64,000 nt of DNA from Adhaeribacter radiodurans (GCF_014075995.1 NZ_CP055153.1:5394001-5458000), one strand, 5' to 3'. Shown: positions 16,264 to 26,850, counted from the first letter of the stretch. A program made the numbers and translations. The notes: generated from the sequence alone by a model not told the origin.

Positions 16264-17094
16264 TAAGTACGGGAATAGAAAATTAGCTTCCTAGCTAAAG
16301 AAAATCTATAGCAAGCTATCCTCTGTTGTATATTACACCTTTAAGAGAAAGGGCGTTAAGCAATAAAACAATAAGTACAGGTTGAGTTATTGGAGTTATG
16401 TAAGTATTAAAAGACCTACATTTAAATTTTACATTAATCAAGTTACCCTCATTTAATTTAATAACTAAAATTAAATTAACACATCACATCTACACTTGTA
16501 AAATCTCTTATTGCCTGTTGCTCAATAAGCGTTGGAATTAGCTGATTGGATTATAAAACTAAAAATTTGTTTTTTACCTATTTGATAGTGACTAAAGTAA
16601 CTTCTTTTTAAATAAGATACAAATGTTTTTACAAATTTCTTAACATTTTTTTAACATTTAATTCTTACATGATTTAAATGTTTATTGGCTATAAAATACT
16701 ATTCAATAAGGATTAACTCCGCCTAAAATAAGATTATTATTTTTAATCAAATAAAATTAACAATTGCACCAATGTTTAATAAAAAACACTGTCTTTAAAT
16801 ACCAAAACTGTTAGGAAAGTTTAAAAGTAAGTTATTCGAAAAAGCTAAGAGAAAAATTTATAAAAGATAAATCTGAGTTAAAACTTTACTCAAAGAAGAA
16901 GAACAGATTATAGAAACCGGAATACCGCCAATCATCTATTTTCTGTTAATAGAAAAAGTTTTTTAATACCGGCATTTGCTAAAAGAAACAACTTCCTTGG
17001 GAATAATTCTGTATCATAATCTATTATTCTTCTTTTATGGCTAATTTTTAACTTAAACCGGTGGGCAATTTTATCCGGTAAATACTTGATTCTG

Positions 17095-17125
17095 TTTGGA
17101 GCGGATTTAAAAAAAACTATTTTTG
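17095..17125 (+). promoter_or_regulatory. housekeeping promoter of sucD
   Basis: TTTG (17095-17098), a 19-nt spacer and TATTTTTG (17118-17125) match the Bacteroidota sigma consensus (TTTG -33, TAnnTTTG -7). Transcription would begin about 35-40 nt before the ATG at 17169. Confidence 0.7.
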
Positions 17126-17168
17126 CATCACCTATTACATACGTACCCACATTTTTAACCTGACTGAC

Positions 17169-18059
17169 ATGAGTGTTTTAGTAAATAAAGATTCAAGAGT
17201 GATTGTACAGGGCTTTACCGGCTCCGAAGGTTCGTTTCATGCCCAACAAATGATTGAATATGGCACGAACGTAGTAGGCGGAGTTACTCCGGGTAAAGGG
17301 GGCAGCACCCACCTGGATCGGCCTGTATTTAATACGGTAGCCGAAGCCGTGCGCGAAACCAGCGCTAATGTTACTATTATTTTTGTACCGCCCGCTTTTG
17401 CTGCCGATGCTATTATGGAAGCGGCCGATGCGGGAATTAACGTAATTGTAACCATTACCGAAGGTATTCCTACGAAAGACATGATCTACGTGAAAGAATA
17501 TGTGAAGGATAAACCGCTTACTTTAATTGGCCCGAATTGCCCTGGCGTTATTACCCCAGGCGAAGCTAAAGTAGGTATTATGCCGGGTTTTGTGTTTGAG
17601 CCGGGCCGCATTGGTATTGTATCTAAATCCGGAACCTTAACGTACGAGGCGGCCGACCAAATTGTAAAAGCTGGTTTAGGCATTTCTACAGCTATTGGCA
17701 TTGGTGGTGACCCAATTATTGGTACGCCTACCAAAAACGCGGTAGAATTATTAATGAATGACCCAGACACCGACGCTATTGTAATGATTGGCGAAATTGG
17801 TGGTAATTACGAAGCAATGGCCTCGCAATACATTAAAGAAACGGGTAACAAAAAACCGGTAGTTGGTTTTATTGCCGGCCAAACCGCACCTAAAGGTCGC
17901 CGGATGGGCCACGCTGGGGCTATTATTGGCGGCGCCGACGATACCGCTGAAGCCAAGATGCGGATTATGCAGGAGTGCGGTATTTACGTAGTAAAATCAC
18001 CGGCTGATATTGGCGAAACCATGGCCAAAGTACTAAAAGGTGAAAGTATTGAAGCGTAA
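17169..18059 (+). CDS. sucD: succinate-CoA ligase, alpha subunit
   Basis: This 296-residue protein is the CoA-binding, phosphohistidine-carrying subunit of succinyl-CoA synthetase in the TCA cycle. The CoA-binding Rossmann part begins with [13 protein letters not shown]. The phosphohistidine lies in [10 protein letters not shown] (H248). The GPNCPGVI and [10 protein letters not shown] motifs are complete, and length and start are standard. The beta subunit gene (sucC) is not adjacent, which is usual in this group. It has a consensus promoter and an intrinsic terminator, so it is monocistronic. Confidence 0.97.
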   Translation: MSVLVNKDSRVIVQGFTGSEGSFHAQQMIEYGTNVVGGVTPGKGGSTHLDRPVFNTVAEAVRETSANVTIIFVPPAFAADAIMEAADAGINVIVTITEGIPTKDMIYVKEYVKDKPLTLIGPNCPGVITPGEAKVGIMPGFVFEPGRIGIVSKSGTLTYEAADQIVKAGLGISTAIGIGGDPIIGTPTKNAVELLMNDPDTDAIVMIGEIGGNYEAMASQYIKETGNKKPVVGFIAGQTAPKGRRMGHAGAIIGGADDTAEAKMRIMQECGIYVVKSPADIGETMAKVLKGESIEA

Positions 18060-18113
18060 GTGTAGCTGCTAGTACCTAGATGCTAAACACAAGACTTACT
18101 TTATAAATTTAAA

Positions 18114-18146
18114 AAGAGATGTCCTAAAAGGCATCTCTTTTTTTTT
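18114..18146 (+). terminator. intrinsic terminator of sucD
   Basis: AAGAGATG pairs with CATCTCTT (extended by G:U and C:G pairs), followed by a run of nine T. Confidence 0.8.
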
Positions 18147-18266
18147 GCTCTTGCTAAAAGTAATTCGTCCAGAAAGTTTTCTTAAACTTTATAGGGTATT
18201 TGCAAGTTTAAAAAGTACATAAAACAGCAAATGAAGAAATCTTATAAGAAGTAATTCTATAAAACT

Positions 18267-18743
18267 ATGCAAGACTTAACTATAACCGGACTCGAAAAAA
18301 AAAGTAATCAGGAATTAGCCACTAAGCTAAACGAACTCCTGGCGAACTACCACATTTACTACCAGAACGTGCGCGGGTTTCACTGGAACATCAAAGGCAG
18401 CAACTTTTTTCAGTTGCACGCTAAGTTCGAAGAACTGTATACCAATGCTTTAACCCGCATCGATGAAATTGCCGAACGAATTTTAACATTGGGTTATACG
18501 CCGTTACACAGTTTTTCGGATTTTATTAAAAATGCCCAGATTAAAGAAACCCATAACCTTACCTCTGATCGCGATACTGTAGGCACTACCATCGAAAACA
18601 TCACCTACATCATTCAGTTGGAGCGGGACATTTTGAAATTGGCCGATGAAAGCAATGATGAAGGTACCGAAGGCCTGATTAGCACTGACCTGAACGAAAA
18701 CGAAAAAACCTTCTGGATGCTGAATGCTTTCCTGAATGGGTAA
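18267..18743 (+). CDS. dps: Dps-family ferritin-like DNA-protection protein
   Basis: A 158-residue four-helix-bundle protein that forms 12-mers, oxidises Fe2+ with H2O2 and stores iron, protecting DNA in stress or stationary phase. The inter-subunit ferroxidase ligands H39, H51, D66 and E70 match the classic Dps set with the right spacing. The N-terminal tail is short with two Lys (KK at 11-12), so DNA binding is uncertain. The gene is single, between the sucD terminator and a strong bidirectional terminator. Confidence 0.95.
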   Translation: MQDLTITGLEKKSNQELATKLNELLANYHIYYQNVRGFHWNIKGSNFFQLHAKFEELYTNALTRIDEIAERILTLGYTPLHSFSDFIKNAQIKETHNLTSDRDTVGTTIENITYIIQLERDILKLADESNDEGTEGLISTDLNENEKTFWMLNAFLNG

Positions 18744-18760
18744 AACAATTTTGATAAATA

Positions 18761-18807
18761 AACCAAACAAAAAAGCTGGAAAAATCTTCCAGCTTTTTTG
18801 TTTGGTT
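18761..18807. terminator. bidirectional terminator between dps and the T9SS protein gene
   Basis: A perfect 21-bp inverted repeat (18761-18781 with 18787-18807) has a 5-nt loop and A/T-rich flanks on both sides. It serves the two convergent genes. Confidence 0.85.
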
Positions 18808-18825
18808 TTTAGAGTTGTTTACACA

Positions 18826-20340
18826 TTATTGTATCACCACTTTTCGGCTGTAAAAATGGCCAGCGCCCGCAACAGTTAATAGATACACGCCTGACGGCAA
18901 ATATCGGTTCTGGTTTATTAAGAAAGTATGATAGGTAAGCTCAGTTTTTACTTTTTTGTTGTAGTAACGCTGCCCTACCATGTCAGTTAATAATAAAGTG
19001 TATTCTTTATCATCGTCGCCGCCAATAAATATATTTATTGTTCCTTCTGTTGGGTTAGGGAAAACACGCACGGCAAAAACTGAATTTTCAATTAAATTAA
19101 TCGCCACTACTTCTGAGTAATAAGTCTTTTTGTTTAAGTCTGTTTGCTTTAAACGGTAGTACGATACACCACTGTACGGTTGAGCATCCTGCGCATTATA
19201 AGTTATTATTTGTTTACTAGTACCTGCCGCTTTAACCGTAGCAACGGTTTGGTAGTTTTTTAAATCGCGGGTTTTCTCTACGGTAAAAAAGTCGGTATTA
19301 GTTTCCGAAACCGTTTTCCAGTGCAAATTTACCTGCGCATTGTTTAGAGTAGCGGTAAAAGTTAACAGTTGTATAGGCAAAGGTGAATTATTACCCGATA
19401 AAGTCCAGGGCGAAAAAGCCGTTACATCCGGTACGGTTGCTGAAGTAGCTGTATTACTTTGGCCAGGTAAAGGAAACTCCCAGATAGCTTGGGCTGCGTT
19501 CCAGCGCTGGGCCTGCAACATAGTTATTTCTCCTACCTCTTCCGGACTGGCGGTAAACGTAAGAGTTGCGGTGCCGCTGGGTCCATCTTTATCAATCTGC
19601 CAAAAACGGTCTACGGTGTTGGCACTGTTATCTTTGCCATCCCAGCCGTTTACATTGGTTACCAGGTCGGGTGTGGTAGGATAAGGTTGATTGTTGTTGC
19701 CGGTTGCATAGGTGGCAACGGCTACATTACCTATATTTCCGGAAGTTAGGTTAAGAACAAAGGGTATGTAACTGCCCGAGGCGGTACCAAATGGAAAAAT
19801 GTGCGTTCCAGTACTATTGCCTATGTTCCAGTTTACCCGCCCGGAATTATTAGTTTGCTCGCTTACAATATAACCATTGGTGCGGGTAATAGCAGCGGGA
19901 GCATTACTCGTTACAGATAAAGTCTGGGCATTTAAATACAAAGGACCGGTACTTAAAGTAAGAACTTCGGTAATTACATTTTGCTGTAAAGTAAGCCCCG
20001 TTGCATTATTTACCGTAAACCTCTCAAATTTAGTAGGGGATGGCCCCATTACTGCCTGACCAGTAATACCGGTAAATACTATTTCTCCTACTCCGTTGGG
20101 ATTAATAAATAAATTGTTCCCGGCATTATTGATTAAATTACCCTGCAGGCGGATAGTGCCATTATTATCAAAAGTGCCGTCAGTAGTGGCAGTAGTGTTA
20201 TTAGTTAAGTGGCTATTATTACCCGAAATAGTAAAAAAAGACCCGGTTCCCACTACTATTTTTCCGCCATTATTTACGACTCCCTGGGCTTGCAGTAAGA
20301 ATGGTAACATTAAAAATAAAAGGGATAGTATATTTTTCAT
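18826..20340 (-). CDS. T9SS type A sorting-domain surface protein
   Basis: This 504-residue secreted protein has a signal peptide (1-19, ending in QAQ). Residues 20-150 have a repetitive Asn/Gly-rich beta-helix-like stretch with many NNGT/NNAG turns, residues 150-320 a beta-sandwich region, residues 325-415 a fibronectin-like segment (NNAQVNLHWKT) common before T9SS tails, and the C-terminal 80 residues (VFPNPTEGTINI...PSGVYLLTV) a type A sorting domain. It should be exported through the T9SS and attached to the cell surface. The binding target is unknown. Convergent with dps; the next gene (20392) runs in the same direction 51 bp upstream. Confidence 0.88.
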   Translation of the reverse strand: MKNILSLLFLMLPFLLQAQGVVNNGGKIVVGTGSFFTISGNNSHLTNNTTATTDGTFDNNGTIRLQGNLINNAGNNLFINPNGVGEIVFTGITGQAVMGPSPTKFERFTVNNATGLTLQQNVITEVLTLSTGPLYLNAQTLSVTSNAPAAITRTNGYIVSEQTNNSGRVNWNIGNSTGTHIFPFGTASGSYIPFVLNLTSGNIGNVAVATYATGNNNQPYPTTPDLVTNVNGWDGKDNSANTVDRFWQIDKDGPSGTATLTFTASPEEVGEITMLQAQRWNAAQAIWEFPLPGQSNTATSATVPDVTAFSPWTLSGNNSPLPIQLLTFTATLNNAQVNLHWKTVSETNTDFFTVEKTRDLKNYQTVATVKAAGTSKQIITYNAQDAQPYSGVSYYRLKQTDLNKKTYYSEVVAINLIENSVFAVRVFPNPTEGTINIFIGGDDDKEYTLLLTDMVGQRYYNKKVKTELTYHTFLINQNRYLPSGVYLLTVAGAGHFYSRKVVIQ

Positions 20341-20391
20341 AAGATCTTCCTTAAATAAATTTTAGATTAAAATTTTTATTTAAGTAGAGAC

Positions 20392-23229
20392 TTAGTCGTC
20401 CATTCTACGCCAGTTCGTTCCATCAGAAATCAGCTCTACAGCAGCACCCGCATTTAAACTGGTTGCGGTAGTATTATATCCTACTATAATAGAAGTTGAA
20501 AAAGTAAGCGTTCCGGAACCATGGTTAATTACCCGGTAAATTCTGCCTTTACAACTATTTGCCGCTGGTAAGGCCCAGGTTGCAGTCCCATTAGTAGTAT
20601 TGATTATAACATGGTCGGTAGCGCTTAAGGTAGTCCCCCCAGATACATTGCGTACCGCCATACTGAGAGTTCCATTAACGGATAAAGTTGAATTTGGCGC
20701 ATTATTGGCAATACCTACCCGTTCTCCAGCGCCCGTAATGCGCATGGCTTCGTTGGTAGTAGCAGTTCCACCAACGGTAAAAATCATATCTTTGGTAGGA
20801 TTATTATTAACAATGTAAAAATCTTGCCCCGCTGAAAGAATATAGCCATCATTTTTTTTACCCGTTTCTATAACATTTCCATTTTGATATAGATAACCAG
20901 AATTATTGATTCCCATATTAATAAAATTGGTAGTTTCGGTACCATTATCGGCTGTTGCTACAACATCAGAACTGGCTTGGCTACCCGTGGATAGATTTTG
21001 AATATTGGTTTGGAAATAACTATTTATATTTCCTCTTGCTACAATAGCGTTATAGGTATTAGTGTTCGCTTCTACTAATAATTGTTCGGGACTATCCTGG
21101 TCAAAAGTAGTGGCACCAATACCTACATTCCCTGCCGGAGAAATTATCATGCGGGTATTTAAAGAAGCAGGTTGTGCTTCTGCGTTGGCTAAGCTACTAG
21201 TACCATCCGCATTAAAGTTTTGAAAACGGATTTCTTCCGCTACCATGCGTATCCGGTCAGGGCCGAAAGCATTAGCTGGGTCATTACCTACGTAAAACAG
21301 CATTTCCTGCTGCTCCGGAGAACCACCCGGGCGTACTTCTATGGCTGCATCCGGGTCCGAGCCGGTGTTGGCAAACATTATTCTTCTGGGGGTAGTATTA
21401 GAGGTAGCACTTAGTCTGATATTTCCGTTTACATCTAATTTCTCTGCGGGTGCTGTAAGCCCTATTCCTATATTACCATTCGCTAAAACGCGCATTTTTT
21501 CGGCGTTATTAGTAATAATAGGTAAATCAAAGTTAGATGTGGTTCCTAAACTATTTAATGCAGCTACGCTGTTACCTCCTAAAGCCCAACTAGAAGAAGC
21601 ACCGGCGGTTACCCATACCGGTGATGCATTCGCACCCGCAGACTGTAAAACTTGGCCGGCCGTACCAGCATTGCCATTGGGCATAAAAGCTCCGTTTAAT
21701 TTAAAATTGCCTAAAACATCTAGTTTTTGAGTGGGTGTTAATCCAATTCCTAAATTGCGGGCAGCGGTTAAGCGCATGGCTTCGTTGGTAGTAGCAGTAC
21801 CCCCCGTAGTAAAAACAATGTCTTTAGTGGCGTTACTGTTTACAATATGAAAATTATTGCCTGCCGAAAGCAAATAGCCGTCGTTAGCTGCTCCCGCTGC
21901 TATTAAATTATTCGCTTGGCTATACACAAACCCACTGCCATTTATGCCTAAGTTTACAAAAAAAGAAGTTTCAGTACCGTTGTTAGCCGTAGCTACAATA
22001 TCGGAGCTAGCTTGGTTTCCGGTTGATAAGTTTTGAATATTGGTTTGAAAGTACTTATTAATATTACCCCTAGCTACAATAGCATTCACTGAAGTAGTAG
22101 TACCAGTGTTCACCAATAACTTCTCTGGATTGGTTGCATCGAAAGTAGTGGAACCAATACCTACGTTACCGGTAGCAGAAATCCGCATTTTTTCGGTATT
22201 GTTAGTAATAAAAGGCAAATCAAAGTTAGTGGTAGTTCCTAAAGTTTTAATACCTGCAAGGTTGTTGCCTCCCAAAGCCCAGTTTAAATTATTGGTAGCA
22301 GTACTTAAATCTACCCAGGTTGGGTATGCATTTGCCCCGGCCGATTGTAAAATTTGCCCGGCTGTTCCCGGCGCATTGTTGGGCATAAAAGCCCCTGATA
22401 AATTAATATTTCCGGCTACATCTAATTTTTGAGTTGGAGTTGTAACACCAAGGCCTAAATTCCCGGCACTACTTACTACATTAATTGCGGTGCCCGTTGC
22501 ATTTAGCCATTCGGTTAAATTAGCAGTTTGAGAAGAAGAATTACCCTGAATAGATAAAGGTATACTGGCATTGCGCGAGCTTCTTACTAAAACTGACCGG
22601 TTTGGAATAGTAGAACCAGTAATAAAAGCTGGGAATGCTGCAGATTGGCGGTCCCCGGTTAATATGGTCGTCCAGAAGGAACCCATTTGAAGCGATTGTC
22701 CTCCTCCTCCTTGCCAAAATATATCGCCACCATCACCGCCAATCCTAAAATTCCCTTGATTAGCTGTGTTCGAAAAAATAAGTTGTGAAATGTCCGTAGC
22801 AGTACCAGTACGCCTGATTTCCAGATTATTATTTACAACCAATTGGTTTCTGGGATTAGTTACGCCTACTCCTACAAAACCAGAATTATAGTAAATATTA
22901 GAAGTAGAGGGCTCCAGGGTCCAACGGCTTCCGCTGCCCGAGGCAATGGGCGTCCAGGTAGTGCCGGTATAATAATAGAAACCGGGAGTAGCGCCATCAG
23001 TCTGATAAACGAGCAAACCTATGGCCGGACTAGCAATGGCGGTACGTTGGGCTTCGTTTAAGCGGGGCACCAGTACTCCTTTAGAAGTAGAATAAACATC
23101 CAGCACGGCAGAAGCATCTGGCGTTCGGTTAACATCACTAATACCAGTATTTTGAGCAAAAGTGCAGGTATGGTAAACAGAGAAGAGAAACAACAATCCA
23201 ATTTGCAGTTTTAAAGAACGCATAACCAT
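20392..23229 (-). CDS. large repetitive secreted protein (tail-fibre-like beta repeats)
   Basis: The open frame reaches 23331, but a signal peptide (MRSLKLQIGLLFLFSVYHTCTFAQ) begins only at Met 35/37 of that frame, so the start at 23229 (or 23223) is preferred, giving about 945 residues. The mature part begins NTGISDVNRTPDASAVLDV, a start common in Bacteroidota tail-fibre-like surface proteins. Internal duplications are visible: a KLDV...GAFMPN...QSAGAN module occurs twice (a third KLDV lacks the rest), and a block of about 120 residues (IVARGNIN...NEAMR) occurs twice. There is no T9SS sorting domain and no S74 chaperone domain. Role unknown, probably an extracellular structural protein co-transcribed with the downstream T9SS gene. 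Confidence 0.8.
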   Translation of the reverse strand: MVMRSLKLQIGLLFLFSVYHTCTFAQNTGISDVNRTPDASAVLDVYSTSKGVLVPRLNEAQRTAIASPAIGLLVYQTDGATPGFYYYTGTTWTPIASGSGSRWTLEPSTSNIYYNSGFVGVGVTNPRNQLVVNNNLEIRRTGTATDISQLIFSNTANQGNFRIGGDGGDIFWQGGGGQSLQMGSFWTTILTGDRQSAAFPAFITGSTIPNRSVLVRSSRNASIPLSIQGNSSSQTANLTEWLNATGTAINVVSSAGNLGLGVTTPTQKLDVAGNINLSGAFMPNNAPGTAGQILQSAGANAYPTWVDLSTATNNLNWALGGNNLAGIKTLGTTTNFDLPFITNNTEKMRISATGNVGIGSTTFDATNPEKLLVNTGTTTSVNAIVARGNINKYFQTNIQNLSTGNQASSDIVATANNGTETSFFVNLGINGSGFVYSQANNLIAAGAANDGYLLSAGNNFHIVNSNATKDIVFTTGGTATTNEAMRLTAARNLGIGLTPTQKLDVLGNFKLNGAFMPNGNAGTAGQVLQSAGANASPVWVTAGASSSWALGGNSVAALNSLGTTSNFDLPIITNNAEKMRVLANGNIGIGLTAPAEKLDVNGNIRLSATSNTTPRRIMFANTGSDPDAAIEVRPGGSPEQQEMLFYVGNDPANAFGPDRIRMVAEEIRFQNFNADGTSSLANAEAQPASLNTRMIISPAGNVGIGATTFDQDSPEQLLVEANTNTYNAIVARGNINSYFQTNIQNLSTGSQASSDVVATADNGTETTNFINMGINNSGYLYQNGNVIETGKKNDGYILSAGQDFYIVNNNPTKDMIFTVGGTATTNEAMRITGAGERVGIANNAPNSTLSVNGTLSMAVRNVSGGTTLSATDHVIINTTNGTATWALPAANSCKGRIYRVINHGSGTLTFSTSIIVGYNTTATSLNAGAAVELISDGTNWRRMDD

Positions 23230-23331
23230 TTTATAAAAAAATCCAACATCCAATTGATTGTAAAAAAGACCAACAACGCAGTGCCTTTTAAATGGATAAG
23301 ATAAAGAATTTATATGATTTACAAAACCCAA

Positions 23332-24054
23332 AACTGTGATAGCAGCATTTTTCTTCTGTATACAAACTTATTAAACCGACTTATACGGCATCGTAAAACA
23401 ACCAGAAGGAAGTAGAACACCAATTAATATTGTAGAAATACCATACAAATTATGTAAAGGCCAAAATTTATTTAATTTCTTTAATCCATTATTTTTTAAT
23501 ACCTTAATTTTATCTTGTATTTAATTGTGAGTTCTGCCAGTATTAATTAAATCATTCAAACCAGTGGCAGCATAACTAACCAAAATTTAGTAAACTGCTT
23601 TTTGGAATTAGAAATATATGTCAACTAACAAAGCCTCCTTTTAAGATAGGGTTCATTCATACTTTGTAACCCAGGTTATACCCTCTTGCTTTTAGGTGTT
23701 TAGATAATGTATAGTCTTGTATGTTGCTTTGATCTTGCTACCCGATCTGCTCTTTCAACCATTACATTTTAGAAAACTTTTACTTATAATCAGTGGCTAC
23801 GCTGTTAGATCTTTGAAGAACAAGATTTTACTTTAAAAAAGTACGCTGGGTTTTATTATCTTTAATAAGATATGTGTAACTTCATTTACGCAACAGAAAA
23901 TACTGCCTCCCGCATTTTCCTTTTACTTAATAAAGTAAAAAGGAAAACAAATCGAATAATGTTAAACAAATAGGTAGCTAAAAAAGTAAGAACATAATAG
24001 CTTAGCAGGGCTTTTAGCACTTTATGGTTGTTTTCTTAATTTTTTCAAATTTTT
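23332..24054. other. divergent intergenic region between two secreted-protein genes
   Basis: About 720 bp, AT-rich. TATGGTTG near 24022 resembles a -7 box with one mismatch for the gene at 24055. No other feature was recognised. Confidence 0.4.
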
Positions 24055-26850
24055 ATGATCAAACTTTACTTTTTTAAGATCCGGAAACCACAAACGAGGT
24101 TTCCTCTTACCGCTCGCGTTCTGTTACTGTTTATTTTTCTGTTTCAAATTCAGGTAACATACGCCCAATGGACCCGCCAGAAAAATGCTAATAAAAGACG
24201 CGCCGAAATGATGAATATATTATACCAAGGTAAAATGTATAGTTTCGGTGGAATTGGCAACTGGCCACTGGTAGAACCCGTACCCGAGGTTTACGATCCA
24301 GTTCGCGATAAATGGACAATGTTGGCTCCCATGCCCGCCGGAAAAACTGTTACTCACCAAGGAATTGTGGTGGTAGGTGACCAAGTTTGGCACATTGGCG
24401 GACGTTTAGAAAGTACCGAAGGCCCCCTCACGCACGAAGTCTGGATATATGATATCAGCCAGAACAAATGGTTTAAAGGCCCGGATTTAAAACACCCTGT
24501 TACCGGCAAACCTGTACCTTGGGGCGGTGGTGGGGCGGCTTTAGTCGGGCGTACGATTCACCTGGTAGGAGGCTTTGCCATGACCACCTGCAACAGCGAC
24601 CAGGATCAATTTCACCTGACTTTGGACGTAGATAAGTGGGCCGCTAATCCTAAACGCACCACTTGGGAAAACAAGCTTGCCCCTATGCCTATTAAACGCA
24701 ATCACATGAGCACCATTGTTTTAGGAGGCAAAATATATGTTCTCGGCGGACAATTTGGACACGATTGCGGGGGCGGACAGGACAAGAGATACTCCCACGT
24801 GTATAATCCGCTTACGAATACCTGGACCCGTTTAACAGATTTACCCATGGATCGCTCGCACTGCGAAGCCAGCGTTTTTGCTACCGGAGGTAAAATATAC
24901 ATGGTAGGTGGCGATGGCGGCCCGGATAAAGTTACCCGCTTTAACCCGGAAGCAAATGGCGGTCGCGGTTCCTGGAGCAATCTTTCTGCTTTAAATTTAC
25001 CCCGGCCTTATATTGCCGTAACGGCGAAAGCTGTACATAACAAACTAATCGTAACTGGTGGCCGGTTCGAGAACTCCCATACTACCCGTTTAGAAACCTA
25101 CAGCGCTCCTTTTCCGCAGAACGTAGCCTATAAATTTGGTTTTTCAGAAGATTGCTTTAGCCGCACGGTAATTTCTAACGAAAAAATTACGGTAAAAAAC
25201 TTACTGTACACCCTAGAAGGAGAAAAAAATTACCGCTTAACTTCAAATGCACCTTGGGTAAAAATTAGTAAAAATGCTTCCGGTTTAGCAGCTCCATCGG
25301 GAGTTTACGTAGAAGCTACTATTCAGGCAGAAGGTTTACCAGCTGGTAACTACAAAGCTACTATCACGGCTAAAGGAACCGGTAAAGGCCGAAACTTTAC
25401 CAGTGCCAGCTTCTGCGTAACTTTAAAAGTTACTAAAGGTTCTTCGGTTTTAACCATTACTAAAACCGGTAATGGCTCTGTTACTAAAAATCCCGACAAA
25501 GCTTATTATAGCTACGGCGAAAGGGTACAGGTAACGGCAAAACCTGCCAGCGGTTACCGGTTTGCTGGCTGGTCTGGAGATGTATCTGGTTCCGCTAACC
25601 CACTTAAAGTAATCATGAAAGGTAATCGCCGCATAACTGCTAATTTCCGCCGGAAAGAAACAGATGTAACCGTGGTACGAATTAATGCCGGTGGCAGCAA
25701 CCAAACAATTAAGGGCGTAACCTGGCGCGGCTGTGCTTCGGAAAACGGCTGCCGCGATTACGTGGATGGTGGTTTTGCTTATACCGAAAGACCTTCTCCT
25801 GGCATTATCGGCGCTAATTATAATAACTTGAACCAGGCCATTTACCAAACTGAGTGGACCGGCGGTGAAACCGGACCTAATTCTGTACCGAAAGGTGCTA
25901 CGGCCTTTTCGTATCACATACCCGTAAAAAATGGTCAGTACCTGGTGCGCTTGTACTTTGTGGAATTGAATAAAAATGGTCGTGATTTGCGCAAGTTTGA
26001 TATTAAGCTGGAAGGGCAGTTCATTCAGAAAAACTTCGATATTTATGACGCTGCTAACGGTATCCACAAAGCCATTTACCGGGAATATCCGGTTACCATA
26101 TCCGATGGAGCGGTTAATCTTGCTTTTATTCGCCAGGTTCAGAATGCCAAGGTAAGCGCTATTGAGATTGCACCTTTAGGAACGGCTACTTTTAATAGTA
26201 AACCTACTCCAAATGCGGGTAAAGTTCAAACAGTAACCGCTAATTCCAATGGCTATGCCAACGTAACCTTAAACGGCGGCGCTTCTTTTGATACAGATGG
26301 TTATTTAGTTTTATATCATTGGCTTCGTAATGAACAGCATTTAGCTAACGGCGAAAAACCAACGGTACGATTAAGAGTTGGAACGCACCAAATTAAACTG
26401 GTTATAAAAGACAATGCCGGAGCTTACCGCACTGATTACACTACTGTTATTGTAAAAGCCGGTACTATTCCGGTTAAAGCTGATTCTATAGGAGAAGCAG
26501 TAATTGCAACTAACAATAACCCGGGAAAAGTAAGCCGAAAAGCTACCACTCCTTCCGAAGTTAAGACACCAGCGCTGGGTAATTCTTTAACTGTAAAACT
26601 GTATCCTAACCCGGGCGTTTCCGGCGAACGGACTTTTGTAGAAGTTACGAATGGCGGCCAGCAGGAAAACATTGCACTTACGTTATTTGATGTTACTGGC
26701 AAGCTTGTTCAAACAACTAACCTCATAACCAATGAACAGGGTACCGCACGCACCGAATGGGAACTAGCCGGCAAATTACGTACGGGTACCTATCTGATTC
26801 GGGCGGCAGGTAAGGCCGGAACTACCCAAGCAAAACTGATGCTACGGTAA
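24055..26850 (+). CDS. Kelch - BACON-like - malectin T9SS surface protein
   Basis: This 931-residue multidomain protein has a signal peptide (1-38). Kelch-type repeats (about 40-355: YSFGGIGNW, WHIGGRL, HLVGGFA, YVLGGQF, YMVGGDG, LIVTGGRF) form a six-bladed propeller. A BACON-like Ig domain (about 360-460) follows, then a bacterial repeat (YRFAGWSGDVSG, about 465-538), a malectin carbohydrate-binding domain (541-708), a PKD-like domain (about 718-812) and a type A T9SS sorting domain (from about 845). It is probably a cell-surface glycan-binding protein. The Kelch-malectin-PKD order is usual in Cytophagales secretomes. Single gene with a strong terminator. Confidence 0.88.
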   Translation: MIKLYFFKIRKPQTRFPLTARVLLLFIFLFQIQVTYAQWTRQKNANKRRAEMMNILYQGKMYSFGGIGNWPLVEPVPEVYDPVRDKWTMLAPMPAGKTVTHQGIVVVGDQVWHIGGRLESTEGPLTHEVWIYDISQNKWFKGPDLKHPVTGKPVPWGGGGAALVGRTIHLVGGFAMTTCNSDQDQFHLTLDVDKWAANPKRTTWENKLAPMPIKRNHMSTIVLGGKIYVLGGQFGHDCGGGQDKRYSHVYNPLTNTWTRLTDLPMDRSHCEASVFATGGKIYMVGGDGGPDKVTRFNPEANGGRGSWSNLSALNLPRPYIAVTAKAVHNKLIVTGGRFENSHTTRLETYSAPFPQNVAYKFGFSEDCFSRTVISNEKITVKNLLYTLEGEKNYRLTSNAPWVKISKNASGLAAPSGVYVEATIQAEGLPAGNYKATITAKGTGKGRNFTSASFCVTLKVTKGSSVLTITKTGNGSVTKNPDKAYYSYGERVQVTAKPASGYRFAGWSGDVSGSANPLKVIMKGNRRITANFRRKETDVTVVRINAGGSNQTIKGVTWRGCASENGCRDYVDGGFAYTERPSPGIIGANYNNLNQAIYQTEWTGGETGPNSVPKGATAFSYHIPVKNGQYLVRLYFVELNKNGRDLRKFDIKLEGQFIQKNFDIYDAANGIHKAIYREYPVTISDGAVNLAFIRQVQNAKVSAIEIAPLGTATFNSKPTPNAGKVQTVTANSNGYANVTLNGGASFDTDGYLVLYHWLRNEQHLANGEKPTVRLRVGTHQIKLVIKDNAGAYRTDYTTVIVKAGTIPVKADSIGEAVIATNNNPGKVSRKATTPSEVKTPALGNSLTVKLYPNPGVSGERTFVEVTNGGQQENIALTLFDVTGKLVQTTNLITNEQGTARTEWELAGKLRTGTYLIRAAGKAGTTQAKLMLR

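Larger units (their letters stand above)
15724..17168. other. 1.45 kb intergenic region between the precursor gene and sucD
   Basis: Very AT-rich. It contains imperfect direct repeats upstream of the precursor (15852-15884 and 15989-16026), a possible 36-codon cationic ORF on the plus strand (16153-16263), and the sucD promoter at 17095-17125. A minus-strand open frame at 16932-17150 is judged unlikely. No other gene was recognised. Confidence 0.5.

Noticed and set aside
16932-17150. 72-codon minus-strand frame upstream of sucD
   Set aside because: It overlaps the consensus sucD promoter on the other strand, has a Lys/Phe/Leu-biased composition expected from AT-rich DNA, and has no recognisable domain or promoter.
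21341-21730. plus-strand frames opposite the 979-codon repetitive gene (also at 22106-22432)
   Set aside because: They resemble each other only because the coding strand contains an internal repeat; Ala/Val/Pro-rich shadows.
25450-26067. 205-codon minus-strand frame inside the Kelch/malectin gene
   Set aside because: It is antisense to well-supported BACON-like and malectin domains; composition is that of a shadow frame.
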